The notes: a model not told the origin generated them from the sequence alone. A stretch of DNA of 64,000 bases from Lepidostoma basale (GCA_022606425.2 JAHDVF020000528.1:124001-188000); one strand, 5' to 3'. Positions 31,056-42,420 are shown, numbered from the stretch's first letter. Numbers and translations: made by a program.

Positions 31056-31734
31056 TTTTTATACATGCTTGTTCCAAAAATTTGTCAGACGTGGTGTCGT
31101 ACGAAGGGCGTAATGGTGAATGTTGTTAAATGTAAAATGATCGCTTAATCCAACCTATGACAGGTCAAGTCCTGTATACGCCTCGACTACCATATTCTGT
31201 TTCCAAATAATTTACATCTTCGTCTCTATTGAGATACAATTAATTCATAAATTGTAGGTTATGATTTTTAAAAGTTTTCCACCATGTATGACATTAAAAT
31301 TTTTAAGATTTGTTAAACGAAAATATCACATTAGACAATATCGTTGTGTAGATTATATAATGAATTCAAATACCATTGATTTAATTTATTTTTTAATTTT
31401 GAAAACAGAATAAAAAAACATTTTTATTTATTTGCTTGTTCATTTTTTATATTCTTTCTTGCAGGCATTTAACATCAAAAATATCTTAGAAATAATAAAT
31501 AAATAAATAATTATATCAACTAAAGTTTTTTAATGAGTTATTTATTTTTTGTTATTTTTCACTGCAAATGATTATCTATTTGATACAGATGCTTGCATCG
31601 ATACTACTTCAATTATTACAAATGGATAATGTTGTTGAAATGTAAGTTTTACATTTAATTTAAAAGTGATAATCGGATATTCAATGAATATATATCATAT
31701 GTTAATTTAATCTCTATATTTAGGCACTATATAT

Positions 31735-31985
31735 GTCTTCTTCTTCTTCTTAGTGTAGGTTTTGTGCCCTGTTTCTTAAGAGGAATTGGTCTCCTGCGAG
31801 GTCGACTCCCAGCTGTCGATCCATCTCTTTGGTGGTCTGCCGGGGTGTCGTCTGCCATGGGGTTGGCCGTGCAACACAATGTGATAGAGTCTGGATGTGT
31901 CCATTCTTCTCATGTGTGCATAGCAGTATCTTCTCTACCTCGCATATTTCCCTCCTTGAGTTCCTAATTCTATCGCAGTGTCTTA
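31735..31985 (-). mobile_element. LINE B' 3' fragment
   Basis: Minus strand; TTCTTCTTCTTCTTAG tail, then coding that matches the Trp-Gly-His/Arg-Pro-Arg-Gly-like C-terminus with ARPTPWQTTPRQTTKEMD-type decay. Confidence 0.65.
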
Positions 31986-32059
31986 TATGTGTACCTATGC
32001 TAAATTACCAAGCGTTTTTTTCTTTTTTAAATTTGTAAATATTTTATTTATTAATTATC

Positions 32060-32335
32060 AGTTTCTTGTTAACGATCTAATGTTTTTAGCGGGCAAGGAA
32101 GATGCCACTGAAATTGAAACGTATGGTGTTACGAGAACAATAACACCCGGTGCCCCTAGTCCGGGTGTAAAACACAAATTCTGCCAATCCTTCCACAATG
32201 GCAAGAGACATATTTTAGGGCAAATCTCTGAGAATAACACATTTCTCAAAAATTTGTCCTTAAACTAGCATGCCATTGACACGAAGAACCAGAAAAGAAA
32301 GGAAGAGGATATCTAGAAGTGGTAGCCCATCTTGA
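32060..32335 (+). repeat. Dispersed repeat with GC hairpin, copy 1
   Basis: Contains AAACGTATGGTGTTACGAGA and then ACACCCGGTGCCCCTAGTCC followed by GGGTGT, a hairpin with an 8-bp stem. Further copies at 36285-36420 (through the same hairpin) and 38285-38410 (hairpin half lost). The plus-strand frame keeps Thr-Ile-Thr-Pro-Gly-Ala-Pro in all three. Confidence 0.65.
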
Positions 32336-32679
32336 ATTATAATATTAAATTAAATATTTATTGTATTATTTCCTGTGTCAAAAATAAAACACTTATGGTT
32401 GAAATTTTAATTTTATTAATTATAATTTAATAATTATAATTTAATAATAATTAAAATTTAAAAAAATACACCAATTTAATTAAAAATGATATCATTTAAA
32501 AAAAATGGTTTCAATACAAGAGATTAGTTTACAGCAAAGTGTTATGTAATTGCTGGTTCTTGGGATGCCACTTGGGCCTTTAATGTAATAGTTTCCGTTG
32601 ATTTCCACATTTTTCATATCATAAATAAGTATAATTTTTTTTCTCACCAATTATTGTAATTTTATATTTTTCAGGCGTA

Positions 32680-32850
32680 AACAGAATGAATGAAAAAAGA
32701 ATACTGAATAAAGTATACGTTGACGATGTGAATTAAATTCGAAATGAAAATTGAGGAGGTAAGAGAAATGTGTTGTGAAAAGTTGGCGATTCATCTTTTC
32801 TACCTTCCCCTTCGAAGAAACGGCGTGATGGTTATTTATTTCATAAATAT
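32680..32850 (+). mobile_element. LINE A 3' fragment
   Basis: Plus strand; Arg-Met-Asn-Glu-Lys-Arg, Val-Tyr-Val-Asp-Asp-Val and terminal block, ending CGGCGTGATGGTTATTTATT. Internal deletion removes the Trp-His-Asp-Gln region. Confidence 0.65.
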
Positions 32851-33290
32851 TATGTATACGTAAATTAATCCTGTTGATGTTTTTCATTGCTTAAGGTGTT
32901 ACATTTGATTACAACAATGTTGATAGTTTTAGCAAAAATAAACAAATATTTAGATGTTTAATAATAAAAGACAAACATGTTTTTATAATAATTACCTTTA
33001 ATAGTTTTTGATAAATATTATCAACTTTAAAATATTTTCGATGCTTTCGTTTTTTTAGGTTAAACAATACCCAGTAGGTACTTCTAAAACTGCAGTCATT
33101 TTTTAATTGTATCTCAATAGAGACGAAGACGTAAACTGGAAACTGAACATGGATGATCAAGGTGTTTACAGGACTTATGACCTGTCATTGGTTGGGTTAA
33201 GCGCACGCTTTATGTAATTACAACATTCCCCATTCCACCTTTGTTATTTGTGATCATGCATGACAAATTTTTGGAAGATGTATATATACT

Positions 33291-33765
33291 TCAAAATCCA
33301 TATTTATCTTCACGTGGCAGTTTCAGTCAGCCATCTATGTAGATTTGGTTGCACTAGTGAATTTTTTTAGTCATTTATTAGGTTTGCCAAAGTGAGTGAA
33401 GCATATTAATCAAAATGAATATTTAACTAATTATTATTCCCTATAAGTTAGTTATTATTTGCGAACTTCCTTAAAAATAGTTTGTCACGTGGCAACATTC
33501 AACCTTGAATCAGATTTTTAAATTAAATGCGTTTTCATCATTGTTATTCAGAACATTTTGTTTGTTTACTCATATATTACACAACAAATATTTGCATAGT
33601 TTTTGTATTGTGTTGTCGATACTGAATCAATACACGTGTCACGAATGATAAGAAACATGGTTTAAATTTAATATTTATAAATAAAAGCATTTTATATTGA
33701 TAGATGGTCCATTGTATAATATTTCAGAAACATTTTATCAAAAAAAAATAATAGTACAAGGTATT
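33291..33765. other. AT-rich non-coding stretch
   Basis: Nothing recognised. Confidence 0.5.
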
Positions 33766-33771
33766 TTAAAT

Positions 33772-34117
33772 GCCGAGAAACTTCGAGTAACCCAAAGAGC
33801 CATGTTAGTCATAAGCCTAAGATACAGAGACAGAAAAAACAAAAGTCACTGACATCATCCACTGTGGCAATGGGCAGGTCACGTAGCTAGAAGCTCGGAC
33901 GTGAAATGGACAAAAAGACTGCTGACTTGGAGACCGTGGACGGCAAAGAGAAGTACAGGACGACCGCAACTACGGTGGAAGGATGACCTGAACAGACATG
34001 TCGGAATAACCTGGATGCAGTCTGCACAAGACAGAGTGACGTGAAAGCAAACGGAGGAGGCCTTAGTCTAAGAGTGGACGGGAATAGGCTGAAGAAGAAG
34101 AAGAAGAAGAAGAAATT
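33772..34117 (+). pseudogene. LINE G3 C-terminus
   Basis: Plus strand encodes a His-Trp-Gln-Trp-Ala-Gly-His-Val-Ala-Arg motif, KWTKRLLTWRPWTAKRSTGR then PQLRWKDDLNRHVGITWMQS and Ala-Gln-Asp-Arg, followed by a GAAGAAGAAGAAGAAGAA tail (34090-34113). These are the last conserved blocks of an RTE-like LINE ORF. Confidence 0.75.
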
Positions 34118-34375
34118 CATTTGTTGATTTTTCATGGCCCTACAATCACACCCTTTTGTATAATTTTGAATGCAATGTATTATACTCTTACATTGTACAT
34201 TTATTTCCTGTGTTATTTCTCAAAATCCAAGAAATGATTTCAATTTAATGGGTGTGATTACTAGATAACTAATACTATATAAAGTTAACATAACCTAATC
34301 ACATTTTATAAAATATAATTCTTCAGAAAAAACACCACACCATTTTTAAGCAAGTACTTAAATTATGATCTAAAA
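34118..34375. other. Non-coding stretch
   Basis: Nothing recognised. Confidence 0.5.
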
Positions 34376-34377
34376 TT

Positions 34378-35175
34378 TATTGTTTCTGGAACAATGATCT
34401 TAAACTCCATATTAAATAATTAATATAGATGAAAACGTATGTTTTCTAGCTAACTCATCATCGCGTCGTTTTCTTAAAGGGCAGGCAGAGAAGCCGCCAT
34501 ACTGCTCTGTCCAAACATACATGGTGACCTACTTTCATTCATCTTAACATGCGCAATCGTCTATTTTACCAATTTCGAATGTGGCCGCTTTTTATTATTT
34601 GATTAATTTGGTCATGCCATGCTTTCCTTGGTCTTCCAGTATTCGCTTTTCACTCACACTGCTTGTATACATAATTATAATCATTCTTCTTTCGTATATT
34701 CGTTCCATATGTCCAAACCATCTAAGGGATCCTTTTTTAATTTTACTATAATAATATTACTTACATTTCTTCCTTATTTCGTCGTTCAGTATCCTATCGA
34801 AAATCGTTTTCCTATCAATTCTGCTCGGTTTTCTTCTCTTTTCTACGACCTTTATCCTACTTTCATCCTTCCTTTGCCAGCGCCAAGCTTCACTTCAATA
34901 CAGATGGATTGGCACTAGAACTCAATTATATACTGCCATATTTGCTTCAGTGGATATATTTCTATTTGCAGCGATGACTGACTGTTTTTTTAGAAGTTTT
35001 TATTATAATTTATAGGAATGACATTTCGCATTGCTAAGTTATCACATTTCAGAAAGCATGCTCAATAGAAAGTTCTTTGATAATGTCTTAGCAAGGCGAA
35101 ACATGTAATTTCCATAAAATATAATAAAACTTCTAGAAAACAGACGTTTTCATTCTTACTCATTACGATCTATAA
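34378..35175. mobile_element. F2 foldback split by a LINE A copy
   Basis: The left end (34378-34449, ending GTTTTCTAGC) and the right portion (34985-35165, starting TTTAGAAGTTTTTATTATAA) are halves of one F2 hairpin. Plus-strand core TTGATAATG, stem, GAAACATGT at 35078-35107. Confidence 0.7.
34452..34978 (-). mobile_element. LINE A copy, second subfamily
   Basis: Minus strand, from the terminal block (34455-34510) through the Lys-Ala-Trp-His-Asp-Gln-Ile-Asn region (about 34600) and Trp-Phe-Gly-His region (34700) to the Lys-Trp-X-Lys-Asp-Glu-Ser region (34870) and the start of the Val-Leu-Val-Pro segment. Frameshifted. Confidence 0.8.
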
Positions 35176-35725
35176 ATTATACCTTAAGGTTACTCTGGTT
35201 TTTGTTTTTTTTTAAACTGACATTTCAGAATTCAAAATGAGAGATAGTCAAGATGAGGCGTCATTTCTCAGACTTTGAAAACGATTTCTGAATTATCGAT
35301 TATAGAAGAAATCATCAGACAGTTGCATCGAGTTGTTTATATCATAATTATATACGCTTCTGCTATATTTATGTTATGTTTCTACGAACACGATGAACAA
35401 CTCCTGAAGAATCTTACAAACAGCTTCGTCCACACCTAATAATATCATATATGAACTTCTAGTTTTAGGAATAATAATAAGAAAAAACACACCTGTATAA
35501 ATAACTGTGTATTATGGTCCTTCATTTAATTATGCGCATTATCATGAATAAGTCAAAATTAAATTGGTTTAATTTCCATTAACAAAGGGAGACCTTCTAA
35601 CTAACGCTAGACCTTCAAGATGTTTGAAAAGCGTTTAAGAATCTATTGACATGTTCGAATCGCATAATTGATATGTAGGTATTGATAACAATTTCTAAAA
35701 CATTAATCTGTTAGCTTTATTTTTA
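35176..35725. other. Non-coding stretch
   Basis: Nothing recognised. Confidence 0.5.
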
Positions 35726-35729
35726 AATA

Positions 35730-36022
35730 TGCATTAGAAATTAGATCTCTTAGATGTGTGGAAAATCTATGTATGGTAGAGAGTCGAATGAAAATATAAC
35801 ATAATAAGTGAAGGCGGTGCGAATGAAGGTGTTATGAACAAAATAATGAAAGGAACATTTAGATGGTTTGGACCCATGGAATGAATTAATGAAGAAAGAA
35901 TGGTAAAAAAGTATATGCTAACGATGTGAATGGAGCCAGAAATAGAGATTAAATAAATCAAATATTAAATGTCGGCCATGTTAGGAGTCGGAAAAATCGA
36001 CGTGCATGCATGACACGATGTA
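35730..36022 (+). mobile_element. LINE A copy, 3' end lost
   Basis: Plus strand: GAAATTAGATCTCTTAGATG, then the Met-Val-Glu-Ser-Asn-Glu-Asn-Ile region, Trp-Phe-Gly-Pro-Met-Glu, and Arg-Arg-Ala-Cys-Met-Thr-Arg-Cys. It stops at a (TAT)n run (36019-36045). Confidence 0.75.
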
Positions 36023-36110
36023 TTATTATTATTATTATTATTATTATTTTGTTGAATCCCTCTTTACATCGTGACAGCATGAGTCAAACCGATGTTAAGC
36101 TATCATAGTG
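36022..36110 (-). repeat. Retroelement 3' end with (AAT)n tail
   Basis: (ATT)n followed by TTTGTTGAATCCCTCTTTAC and a GCATGAGTCAAACCGATGTT block also occurs at 6300-6360. Shared sequence next to a microsatellite suggests a retroposed 3' end on the minus strand. Confidence 0.45.
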
Positions 36111-36111
36111 A

Positions 36112-36276
36112 TTCTTGTGACATGTGATAAGTAGCTAATATATTGCCATTTAATTGTCACGTGAAATCTACACCAGACCAAAGACAGTATGACAATCACA
36201 CTGCCATCGCCGGGAATCGAACCCGGAACCTTCGGGGTGGCAGTCAATGCACTCACCACTCGGCCACGAAGGTCGT
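36112..36276 (-). mobile_element. tRNA-derived SINE
   Basis: Minus strand. Head GACCTTCGTGGCCGAGTGGT (36274 downward, close to a tRNA A-box region), B box GGTTCGATTCCCGG, body CACACTG...GTCTGGTGTAGA and AATGGCAATATATTAGCTAC. The head is very tRNA-like. Confidence 0.75.
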
Positions 36277-36284
36277 CATATTTT

Positions 36285-36425
36285 TATTTTATTTATTAAC
36301 AATCAGTTTCTTGTTAAAGATTTAATGTTTTATGGGGCAAGAAAGATGCTACTGAAATTGAAACGTATAGTGTTAATGAAACAATAACACCCGGCGCCCC
36401 TAGTCCGGGTGTTGTGGGTTTACAT
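36285..36425 (+). repeat. Dispersed repeat with GC hairpin, copy 2
   Basis: Parallels 32060-32180: ATCAGTTTCTTGTTAA, CTGAAATTGAAACGTATAGT and ACACCCGGCGCCCCTAGTCC then GGGTGT. Confidence 0.65.
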
Positions 36426-37070
36426 TTATATGCGTGTTTTAGTCAAGTCTTACAGCAATATTTAATGAATGAATCTACTAATATAAAAATAACCAATGCC
36501 CGATATTGAATAAATAAATTGTAACCCAATAATATAAATTATATCTGCGTGTAGGTCTAATGGAGAGAACTGTCGGCTACTCATTACGGAGACGCTGGTT
36601 CAATCGGACACGATTCGTTCTTTTAAGGATTGCGTAATATTAAATATCAAATTTGTTTTGATTTGTTCATTGCATGGTGATATGGTGATATGAAATTAAG
36701 TATTTAATATTGGTGACAACGTCCGTTTTTTAATTGAGATTTTATTATATTTTATGGTAGTGACATGTTTTGCCTTGGTACTCGTAGGATATAATAAAAT
36801 AATGAATTGTGTTGTAGATATTTCTATTAACATTTTCGCAATTTATATCCATACTCACCTACTCCATTTATTGCCCACATAAAATATGGATATTTTTTAA
36901 AAATAATTTATTTAACAATTTGTAGTTATAACTCCATCCAAGCACTGCTACTTTTCTCTTCCCCTCGGAAAAAAACTCTTTTCTAAAATAATAAGACTGA
37001 TTCCATCATACTCTATAATTACATTCCCTGAGCGATAAAAATGTAGGATTGTAGCATCATCCCTAAATCC
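36426..37070. other. Non-coding stretch with a half F2 foldback
   Basis: 36705-36800 matches the left half of F2 (AACGTCCGTTTTTTAATTGA, TATTTTATGGTAGTGACATG). GAATTGTGTTGTAGAT at 36806 resembles the shared foldback end motif. Confidence 0.45.
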
Positions 37071-37074
37071 TCCC

Positions 37075-37218
37075 TCACTTTCTTTCGGAGGACCACTCCG
37101 AGCTACAAATCTAGCCCCAGCATAAAACAAACATCAAATCACATTTCCAACAATGTTTCCAACAGACGTAAGCCATTGGAGCTGAATCTCTGTAAGCCAG
37201 AAAATCCAAGTACAATAC
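37075..37218 (+). mobile_element. LINE D 3' end fragment
   Basis: CGGAGGACCACTCCGAGCTA through CAATGTTTCCAACAGACGTA and GCTGAATCTCTGTAAGCCAG corresponds to 22812-22940 of the LINE D copy. Confidence 0.7.
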
Positions 37219-37284
37219 CTAAATCTATATATTTTTTCCTTCAATTCTCAATCAAGAGATCCGCAAAGTGACATAGCATCCTCT

Positions 37285-37700
37285 TATAAGGACCACCGTG
37301 AGTGCCAGTCAACTAGCATGTATTGGTCACATATGCCGAGCCAAAGAGACCAGAGCAATCAAGACCTTGTTCGTATCAAAACCAGTCGGAGTTAGACTTC
37401 TAGGAAAGACGGAAGGCAGACAGCTTCTAATGGATAATGTCCTGGCTGATCTTGGAATAACTAAGCTTGGAATAACATCATCAAGAAGCCTGAAACTCTT
37501 TAAGAGTTAAGCGACCATCTGAAGTAAGTCAGTATGCAATTCTCCAAACTAAAAATACATAGAAAGATCAGTGGGATTGAGCCCTTGTGCCTAATATATA
37601 GATCAGCCATATCATAAGCGTTGCGCCCCAGCCTATCACAACCCAGACTACCATTAAACCATGAATAAAGAGGTAATCACTTTTTAAATGAAAAAATATA
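37285..37700 (+). pseudogene. LINE G4 C-terminus
   Basis: An open frame at 37298-37510 encodes a Leu-X-Cys-Ile-Gly-His-Ile-Cys-Arg-Ala motif, RAIKTLFVSKPVGVRLLGK and a Met-Asp-Asn-Val-Leu-Ala-Asp-Leu segment, the usual end of an RTE-type ORF; the Gly-Arg-Pro-Arg motif is decayed. 3' sequence to about 37660. Confidence 0.65.
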
Positions 37701-37704
37701 TATT

Positions 37705-38280
37705 GAAAGAATGTATTGTAATTTCACCACTTTCAGGCAAAATATAGAGAAATGTATGATATTTAAATAAAAAAAATTACAAAGTATTTACACAAATGAA
37801 AATAAAAAAGTTTTTTAACGAATTTTATTTTATTTTGCTTATTTTACATGGCTTATAACATTTTTTATTGCAGTTGTAATGATCCTTTACAAAGAAATTT
37901 GAGTGATCAAAATTTATTTATTAAAATATTTACAGCTTTTTTATTTTATTGTAATTACAATAATAGCATTAATATCATATTATTTCATTCATAACATACA
38001 CAACAAAGTATGCAATCACTCTAATATAGCTATGGAAAACGTTACCATCGATTTCAGCTTGTCGGGTGATAGCTTCCATCATAAGAAGCTAGCTTAAACC
38101 TGATTTCTTATGGCGTAAAATGAAGCTTTAGGGTATTAAACCACCAAATTATTTATCTTCAGAAAATGCTATCCTGGATGAAGAGACCTGTTTTATAAAT
38201 TAAATAACTTATTTGTACATTTTATCCATCCATTGAATCAGGAGTTCAGTCTCTTAGACCATTATCCCAATATAAAGATT
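37705..38280. other. AT-rich non-coding stretch
   Basis: Nothing recognised. Confidence 0.5.
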
Positions 38281-38284
38281 GTAA

Positions 38285-38412
38285 AATCTTCTAGGGAGGC
38301 AATGAAAGTGTCTCCAGATGTGGTGTTACTTAAACTATTACACCCGGCGCCCCTGGAAACGACACAAAGTTAGCCAAACCTTCCACCACAATGGCATGAG
38401 AGAAAGAAAAAG
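38285..38412 (+). repeat. Dispersed repeat with GC hairpin, copy 3 (half)
   Basis: TGTGGTGTTACTTAAACTAT then TACACCCGGCGCCCCTGGAA and CCTTCCACCACAATGGCATG align with 32120-32205; the second stem half is missing. Confidence 0.5.
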
Positions 38413-38922
38413 ATTATTCAATTTTCAATCTTATGTTTAAACTAAATATTTTAAATGTTAATATTTTTCAAATATATATTTTTTTTAATTCTATTTTTAT
38501 TTTTGAAACAAAATAAATATTATTATGTATAACTTCAAAGCGTGGTTAGTGCTACATTGTTAACAAATAACATGCTTAATTTGTATATCTATAATCTGTG
38601 GAAAATACAATTATCGACAATATACATATTTTGTTTGCATACTTGTGGTTAGATATGTTTTTTACTTAAAAGTTATTACAATGTAAGATGTTATATTTGT
38701 TGTCCAAAATGAAGTGAATTGTGTATTTTTTTATTACTGTTATCTGATATTGTGTAAGGAGTTGAGGAGTACCTAATATAAATATCCGAAGGTATCGAAC
38801 AAAACTATTTAAAAAAAAACTAATTTTATTATGTGAACGCATTATTTTAATTTAAAAATAATAATAATAATTAACTTTTGTTACGTGTACATTTTGTTAT
38901 TTCCTTCAATAAACTTACTAAA
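38413..38922. other. AT-rich non-coding stretch
   Basis: Nothing recognised. Confidence 0.5.
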
Positions 38923-38923
38923 T

Positions 38924-39252
<329 letters not shown>

Positions 39253-39425
39253 AATTATTTTATACGGGCGTACGTAGTCGAACTCCTCCTAAACGGCTGG
39301 ACCGATTTTGATTAATTTTTTGTGGGTGTTTGAGTGGATCCCTGGATGGTTTCGATTTACAATTGGACCCGGTAGCTGGCGCTGCAATCTAGTTCAATCA
39401 ATCCGCTAGTATCATATAAATATTT
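39253..39425. repeat. Repeat-like segment beside the microsatellite
   Basis: AACGGCTGGACCGATTTTGA then TTAATTTTTTGTGGGTGTTT resembles a sequence block common in dispersed insect repeats, which often sits beside microsatellites. No clear boundaries. Confidence 0.35.
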
Positions 39426-39640
39426 AAAATTTCGATTTGGAACAATAAATGCAACCAGGAAATCATGTTCAGACCAAAGAGATACAATTATCCAATTGTT
39501 TGATTATTTTCAACAGTTTGATTTCTCTTCCTACTGACATTACTTTAATTGAATTCTTTTTTCTTTTCTTTTCACATGAAGAATTCACTTTGTGGTTAGA
39601 CATTTAAAAATTATAAGCATAAAAAAGCAACGTTACCAAT
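39426..39640. other. Non-coding stretch
   Basis: Nothing recognised. Confidence 0.5.
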
Positions 39641-39644
39641 CAAC

Positions 39645-39880
39645 AACCCAACAATGGCGCTACAACCCACGTTGGGCCCCGGGTCTCTTCCAGAAGTTGT
39701 ATTTTAACCACTGAATGGTAATTATAATTGAAGCCAACTGGTTTCGCTCGTACCCAAGCTTCATCAGAGCAAAATAAGAACTGATTATTTTATAGTACCC
39801 TGATGAAGCTTAGATACAAATGGAACTAGTGTACTTGGTTTTAATTATAATTACCCTTCCATAATTGAAATAAATAGAGT
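39645..39880. mobile_element. Foldback element F7 with hammerhead-like cores
   Basis: Arms GGTAATTATAATTGAAGCCA and TTTTAATTATAATTACC pair. Minus-strand core 39741-39767: CTGATGA, A, GCT...AGC stem, GAAAC, then CAGTT. Plus-strand partner 39800-39826 starts CTGATGA but has GGAAC. GGCGCTACAACCCACGTTGG at 39657 is a separate repeat-like block. Confidence 0.6.
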
Positions 39881-40115
39881 TTATTGTATTCTTATATTTA
39901 AAAAATTCTAAATTTATTCATTTTATTTAAGAAGAATTTATATTGGCTATGGAGAAAAAGTAGAAAAAAATATATTTTCGATACAATTTTTTAATTTTTT
40001 ATTATTTATATTCAAGAATAGTTTCATGTTGTGAGAAAAATATCAACTGATACTTATTAAATTATTAATTTTTTTTTGTTTATAAAAAAAAATGTTTATA
40101 TATGTATTAAATTTA
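39881..40115. other. AT-rich non-coding stretch
   Basis: Nothing recognised. Confidence 0.5.
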
Positions 40116-40117
40116 AC

Positions 40118-40295
40118 TAATTAACCATCACGCCGTCTCCTTGAAGGGGTAGGCAGAAATAATGGTCTACCATAAATTTATTTCCCGACATACTTCTCTC
40201 GCTTCCTCAACATTCATACATCGTGTCATGCACGTTGATTCCTTCGACTCCTCGTCGTGACGTGACCGACATTCAATATTAAACTGTATATTAAA
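40118..40295 (-). mobile_element. LINE A 3' fragment
   Basis: Minus strand; ACTAATTAACC tail, terminal block CATCACGCCGTCTCCTTGAA, Cys-Met-Asn-Val block and the Val-Gly-His-Val-like region. Confidence 0.75.
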
Positions 40296-40665
40296 ACGTA
40301 CATTCGATATTAAAATGAGTATTCGATATAAATATGTATCATATTAAAATTAATAACAGATAATTCGAAACCTTTCTACTTGCATTTGATATATTTTAAT
40401 TCAATATATTTTTTTTAGGGATTTTCATTTATATTATTTATTCTTTTTAAATTTATTTTTTATATAAATTGAACTAAATGGGTTCGCTTAGACAGTTAAT
40501 TAAACATAGTTTTAAAATCCAAAAGCCGCGAGTAATCACTTTGATAGATTTGATGATAAAATATAAACATTTTATTTATTTAAATAAGACTATCGAAAAT
40601 ATTGAACCCGATTTGATAATGACCTTAAAAACTGATAACACACGCACACATGTAAACACAACACC
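40296..40665. other. AT-rich non-coding stretch
   Basis: A 63-codon frame at 40478 has no domain. Nothing else seen. Confidence 0.4.
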
Positions 40666-40796
40666 GTAAATATTATTTTCCAATACAAAGGATGGCCCAA
40701 GAAGAAAATTGAATTTGTTGAGCACGTTATCACAAGACGAATGGAGTATGAGAGTGTTATCTGACATAGCAATAGTTGGCAGGTATGTTTTCTGAA

Positions 40797-40856
40797 GGTG
40801 CCGTGTGCATCGTCTCACACATGTCACTAATCAGAAGTCAGATTGGTGCCGTGTTA
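40797..40856. repeat. TIR-like GGTGCCGTGT repeats
   Basis: GGTGCCGTGTG at 40798-40808 and GGTGCCGTGT at 40845-40854, the same 11-mer that bounds the small element at 42521-42611. Confidence 0.5.
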
Positions 40857-40939
40857 TCAGGGCTGGAGCTGGCTTTTCACATCATTATTTTGAAATAAAA
40901 TCCTTCTTTATATTATTCTTCTCCTCTCGTTCCTCTCCT

Positions 40940-41130
40940 ATCAAAGATTAGACAGCATCATGGCTATTTCTGCTCTTAATACAGCAGCTCTAAACAAGAA
41001 TGTTGTGCTGCGACTGAACCATTCACGAATGTTCTCCAATTCTCTGGTGTGCTTTCTTAATGCCTTCTTGCATGAGTCTTTTTACATCATTAATTTTAAA
41101 AGAGGTATTGTTGACTTTTACGTGGTGTTT
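40940..41130 (-). pseudogene. Possible transposase C-terminal remnant
   Basis: Minus strand: VNNTSFKINDVKRLMQEGIK then a Lys-Lys-Ala-X-X-Arg-Ile-Gly-Glu segment, stops, and an acidic end (Gly-Glu-Glu-Arg-Gly-Glu-Glu). The pattern resembles the C-terminus of certain DDE transposases, but I cannot name the family. Confidence 0.3.
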
Positions 41131-41134
41131 TACC

Positions 41135-41625
41135 ATCTTCTTCTTCCTTATTGTAGACCTATGTGGTCTGTTCTCCAGAGTGTTGCTCCTCTTGTGAGGT
41201 AGATTCCCAGCTGTCCTTTCATATTTTAGGAGGTCTTCCACGAGGACGAGTCCCATGAGGCTGATTATGTAATGCAATATAGGGGAATCTGGTGGTGTCC
41301 ATTCTTTGAACATGACCGTACCAGTCGCTTTTTCGCTGTCTGCTCCATCTTTTAATATCCTCAACCTCACATATCTCTCTTATTCTGGTGTTCCTCATGC
41401 GATCTCTCGGTGTCTTGCCTGCTATCGTCCTCAGTGTCTTCATTTCGAAAGTCCTCAAAATTTGTTTGGTCCTTACTGTGTCTGCCCTTGCTTCGACGCC
41501 ATATGTTATTGGTCTTATACAATAAATAACTAAATAACTAATCCTTACCTTTCCTGTTTTATTCTTTACGATTGGCAAGAGTGAATTTGGATTTATTGGC
41601 GGCGCATCCATTTTAATTTAGGGAC
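41135..41625 (-). pseudogene. LINE B' C-terminus
   Basis: A 130-codon minus-strand frame (41611-41219) reads CIRPITYGVEARADTVRTKQ, FEMKTLRTIAGKTPRDRMRN, then Ile-Cys-Glu-Val-Glu-Asp, DWYGHVQRMDTTRFPYIALH and PHGTRPRGRPP before a stop. It is the longest B' copy and a close relative of LINE B (compare 51997-53189). The tail of (GAA)n on the minus strand is at 41137-41146. Confidence 0.8.
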
Positions 41626-41689
41626 TGAATAAATTTATATATTTAGGCACACGACAAAACGGTCAGATAGATACTGAAGACAGCTCCGC

Positions 41690-42090
41690 TAGCCGGTTAG
41701 GCTGCGAGGGGATGAGGGATCGTAGCGGGGGGAGAGGAATGCGCAGTAGGAACCAAATTTCGTCTTCTCACAGGGTTCTTCTTATGATGGATCAACAATA
41801 GACAGGATTTTCTTCTTCTCCCGACACTTCGTTTTCCGTTAATTTTACTTTGGACAATCAATTGAAGCACTTTGTATTTATCGTTTCTCATAATGTACCC
41901 GAAGTATTCCAGTTTCCTGCGCTTTATAATATTGACAACTTATTTTTCTTTCTTCATTCGCTGCAGTGCCTTCTCGTCTGTGACTCTCTCTTTGTCTATG
42001 ATGTTTTAAATATTCTACGATATATCCACATTTCAAAGGCATCCAGCTTTTTGTTAAGGTCCATGTTTCAATCACAATAACCATTATAAT
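41690..42090 (-). pseudogene. LINE G5 C-terminus
   Basis: Minus strand: a Glu-Thr-Trp-Thr-Leu-Thr-Lys motif (42060), then decayed Ala-Glu-Met-Trp-X-Tyr-Arg-Arg, then MRNDKYKVLQLIVQSKINGK and RSVGRRRKS. This block order is characteristic of an RTE-type LINE ORF end. Frameshifted. Confidence 0.75.
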
Positions 42091-42279
42091 ACAAATTCAA
42101 GAAGTCACTAAAATTTATTAATTTTTATAAATAATCAAATAAATTTAATTTTAAGCTTCAATACTACAATTTTTCCCATTGCCTATACTACAATCTAATT
42201 AAATAACAATAACCCCATTATAAAGACTTATTTAATTATTATAATATATTAGTAACGATTTTATACCATTCTTCTGCTA

Positions 42280-42420
42280 AAAAATGTAAACTGAAGAAGG
42301 ATGGGAACCATCCTGAAGTTGTCTGTGAAAGGTGCAATAAAGTGTTGTAAAAATACGTTTTTTTTTATTACTATTATTCAAATGTAAGTCCATAACGCAA
42401 AATATAGGCGAATTTTAATT
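42280..42420 (+). mobile_element. Hammerhead-like motif with foldback-type end
   Basis: CTGAAGA at 42291-42297, A, stem GGATGG/CCATCC (6 perfect pairs), then TGAAGTTGTC where GAAAC is expected, so the core is damaged. About 60 bp on, TCCATAACGCAAAATATAGG resembles the shared end motif of F1. Confidence 0.4.

Larger units (their letters stand above)
31060..33290. mobile_element. 2.2-kb unit bounded by ~185-bp inverted repeats
   Basis: 31065-31245 and 33095-33285 are inverted relatives: both carry CCAAAAATTTGTCA-type outer ends, a CCTATGACAGGTC/CCAATGACAGGTC block, and TCGTCTCTATTGAGATACAA. The interior contains a LINE B' fragment (31735-31985), a repeat with ACACCCGG hairpin (32060-32330) and a LINE A scrap (32680-32850). 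No transposase recognised. Confidence 0.55.

Noticed and set aside
36180..36274. A functional tRNA gene
   Set aside because: The head looks like a tRNA, but it is joined to the SINE body present in all other copies and the acceptor stem does not close.
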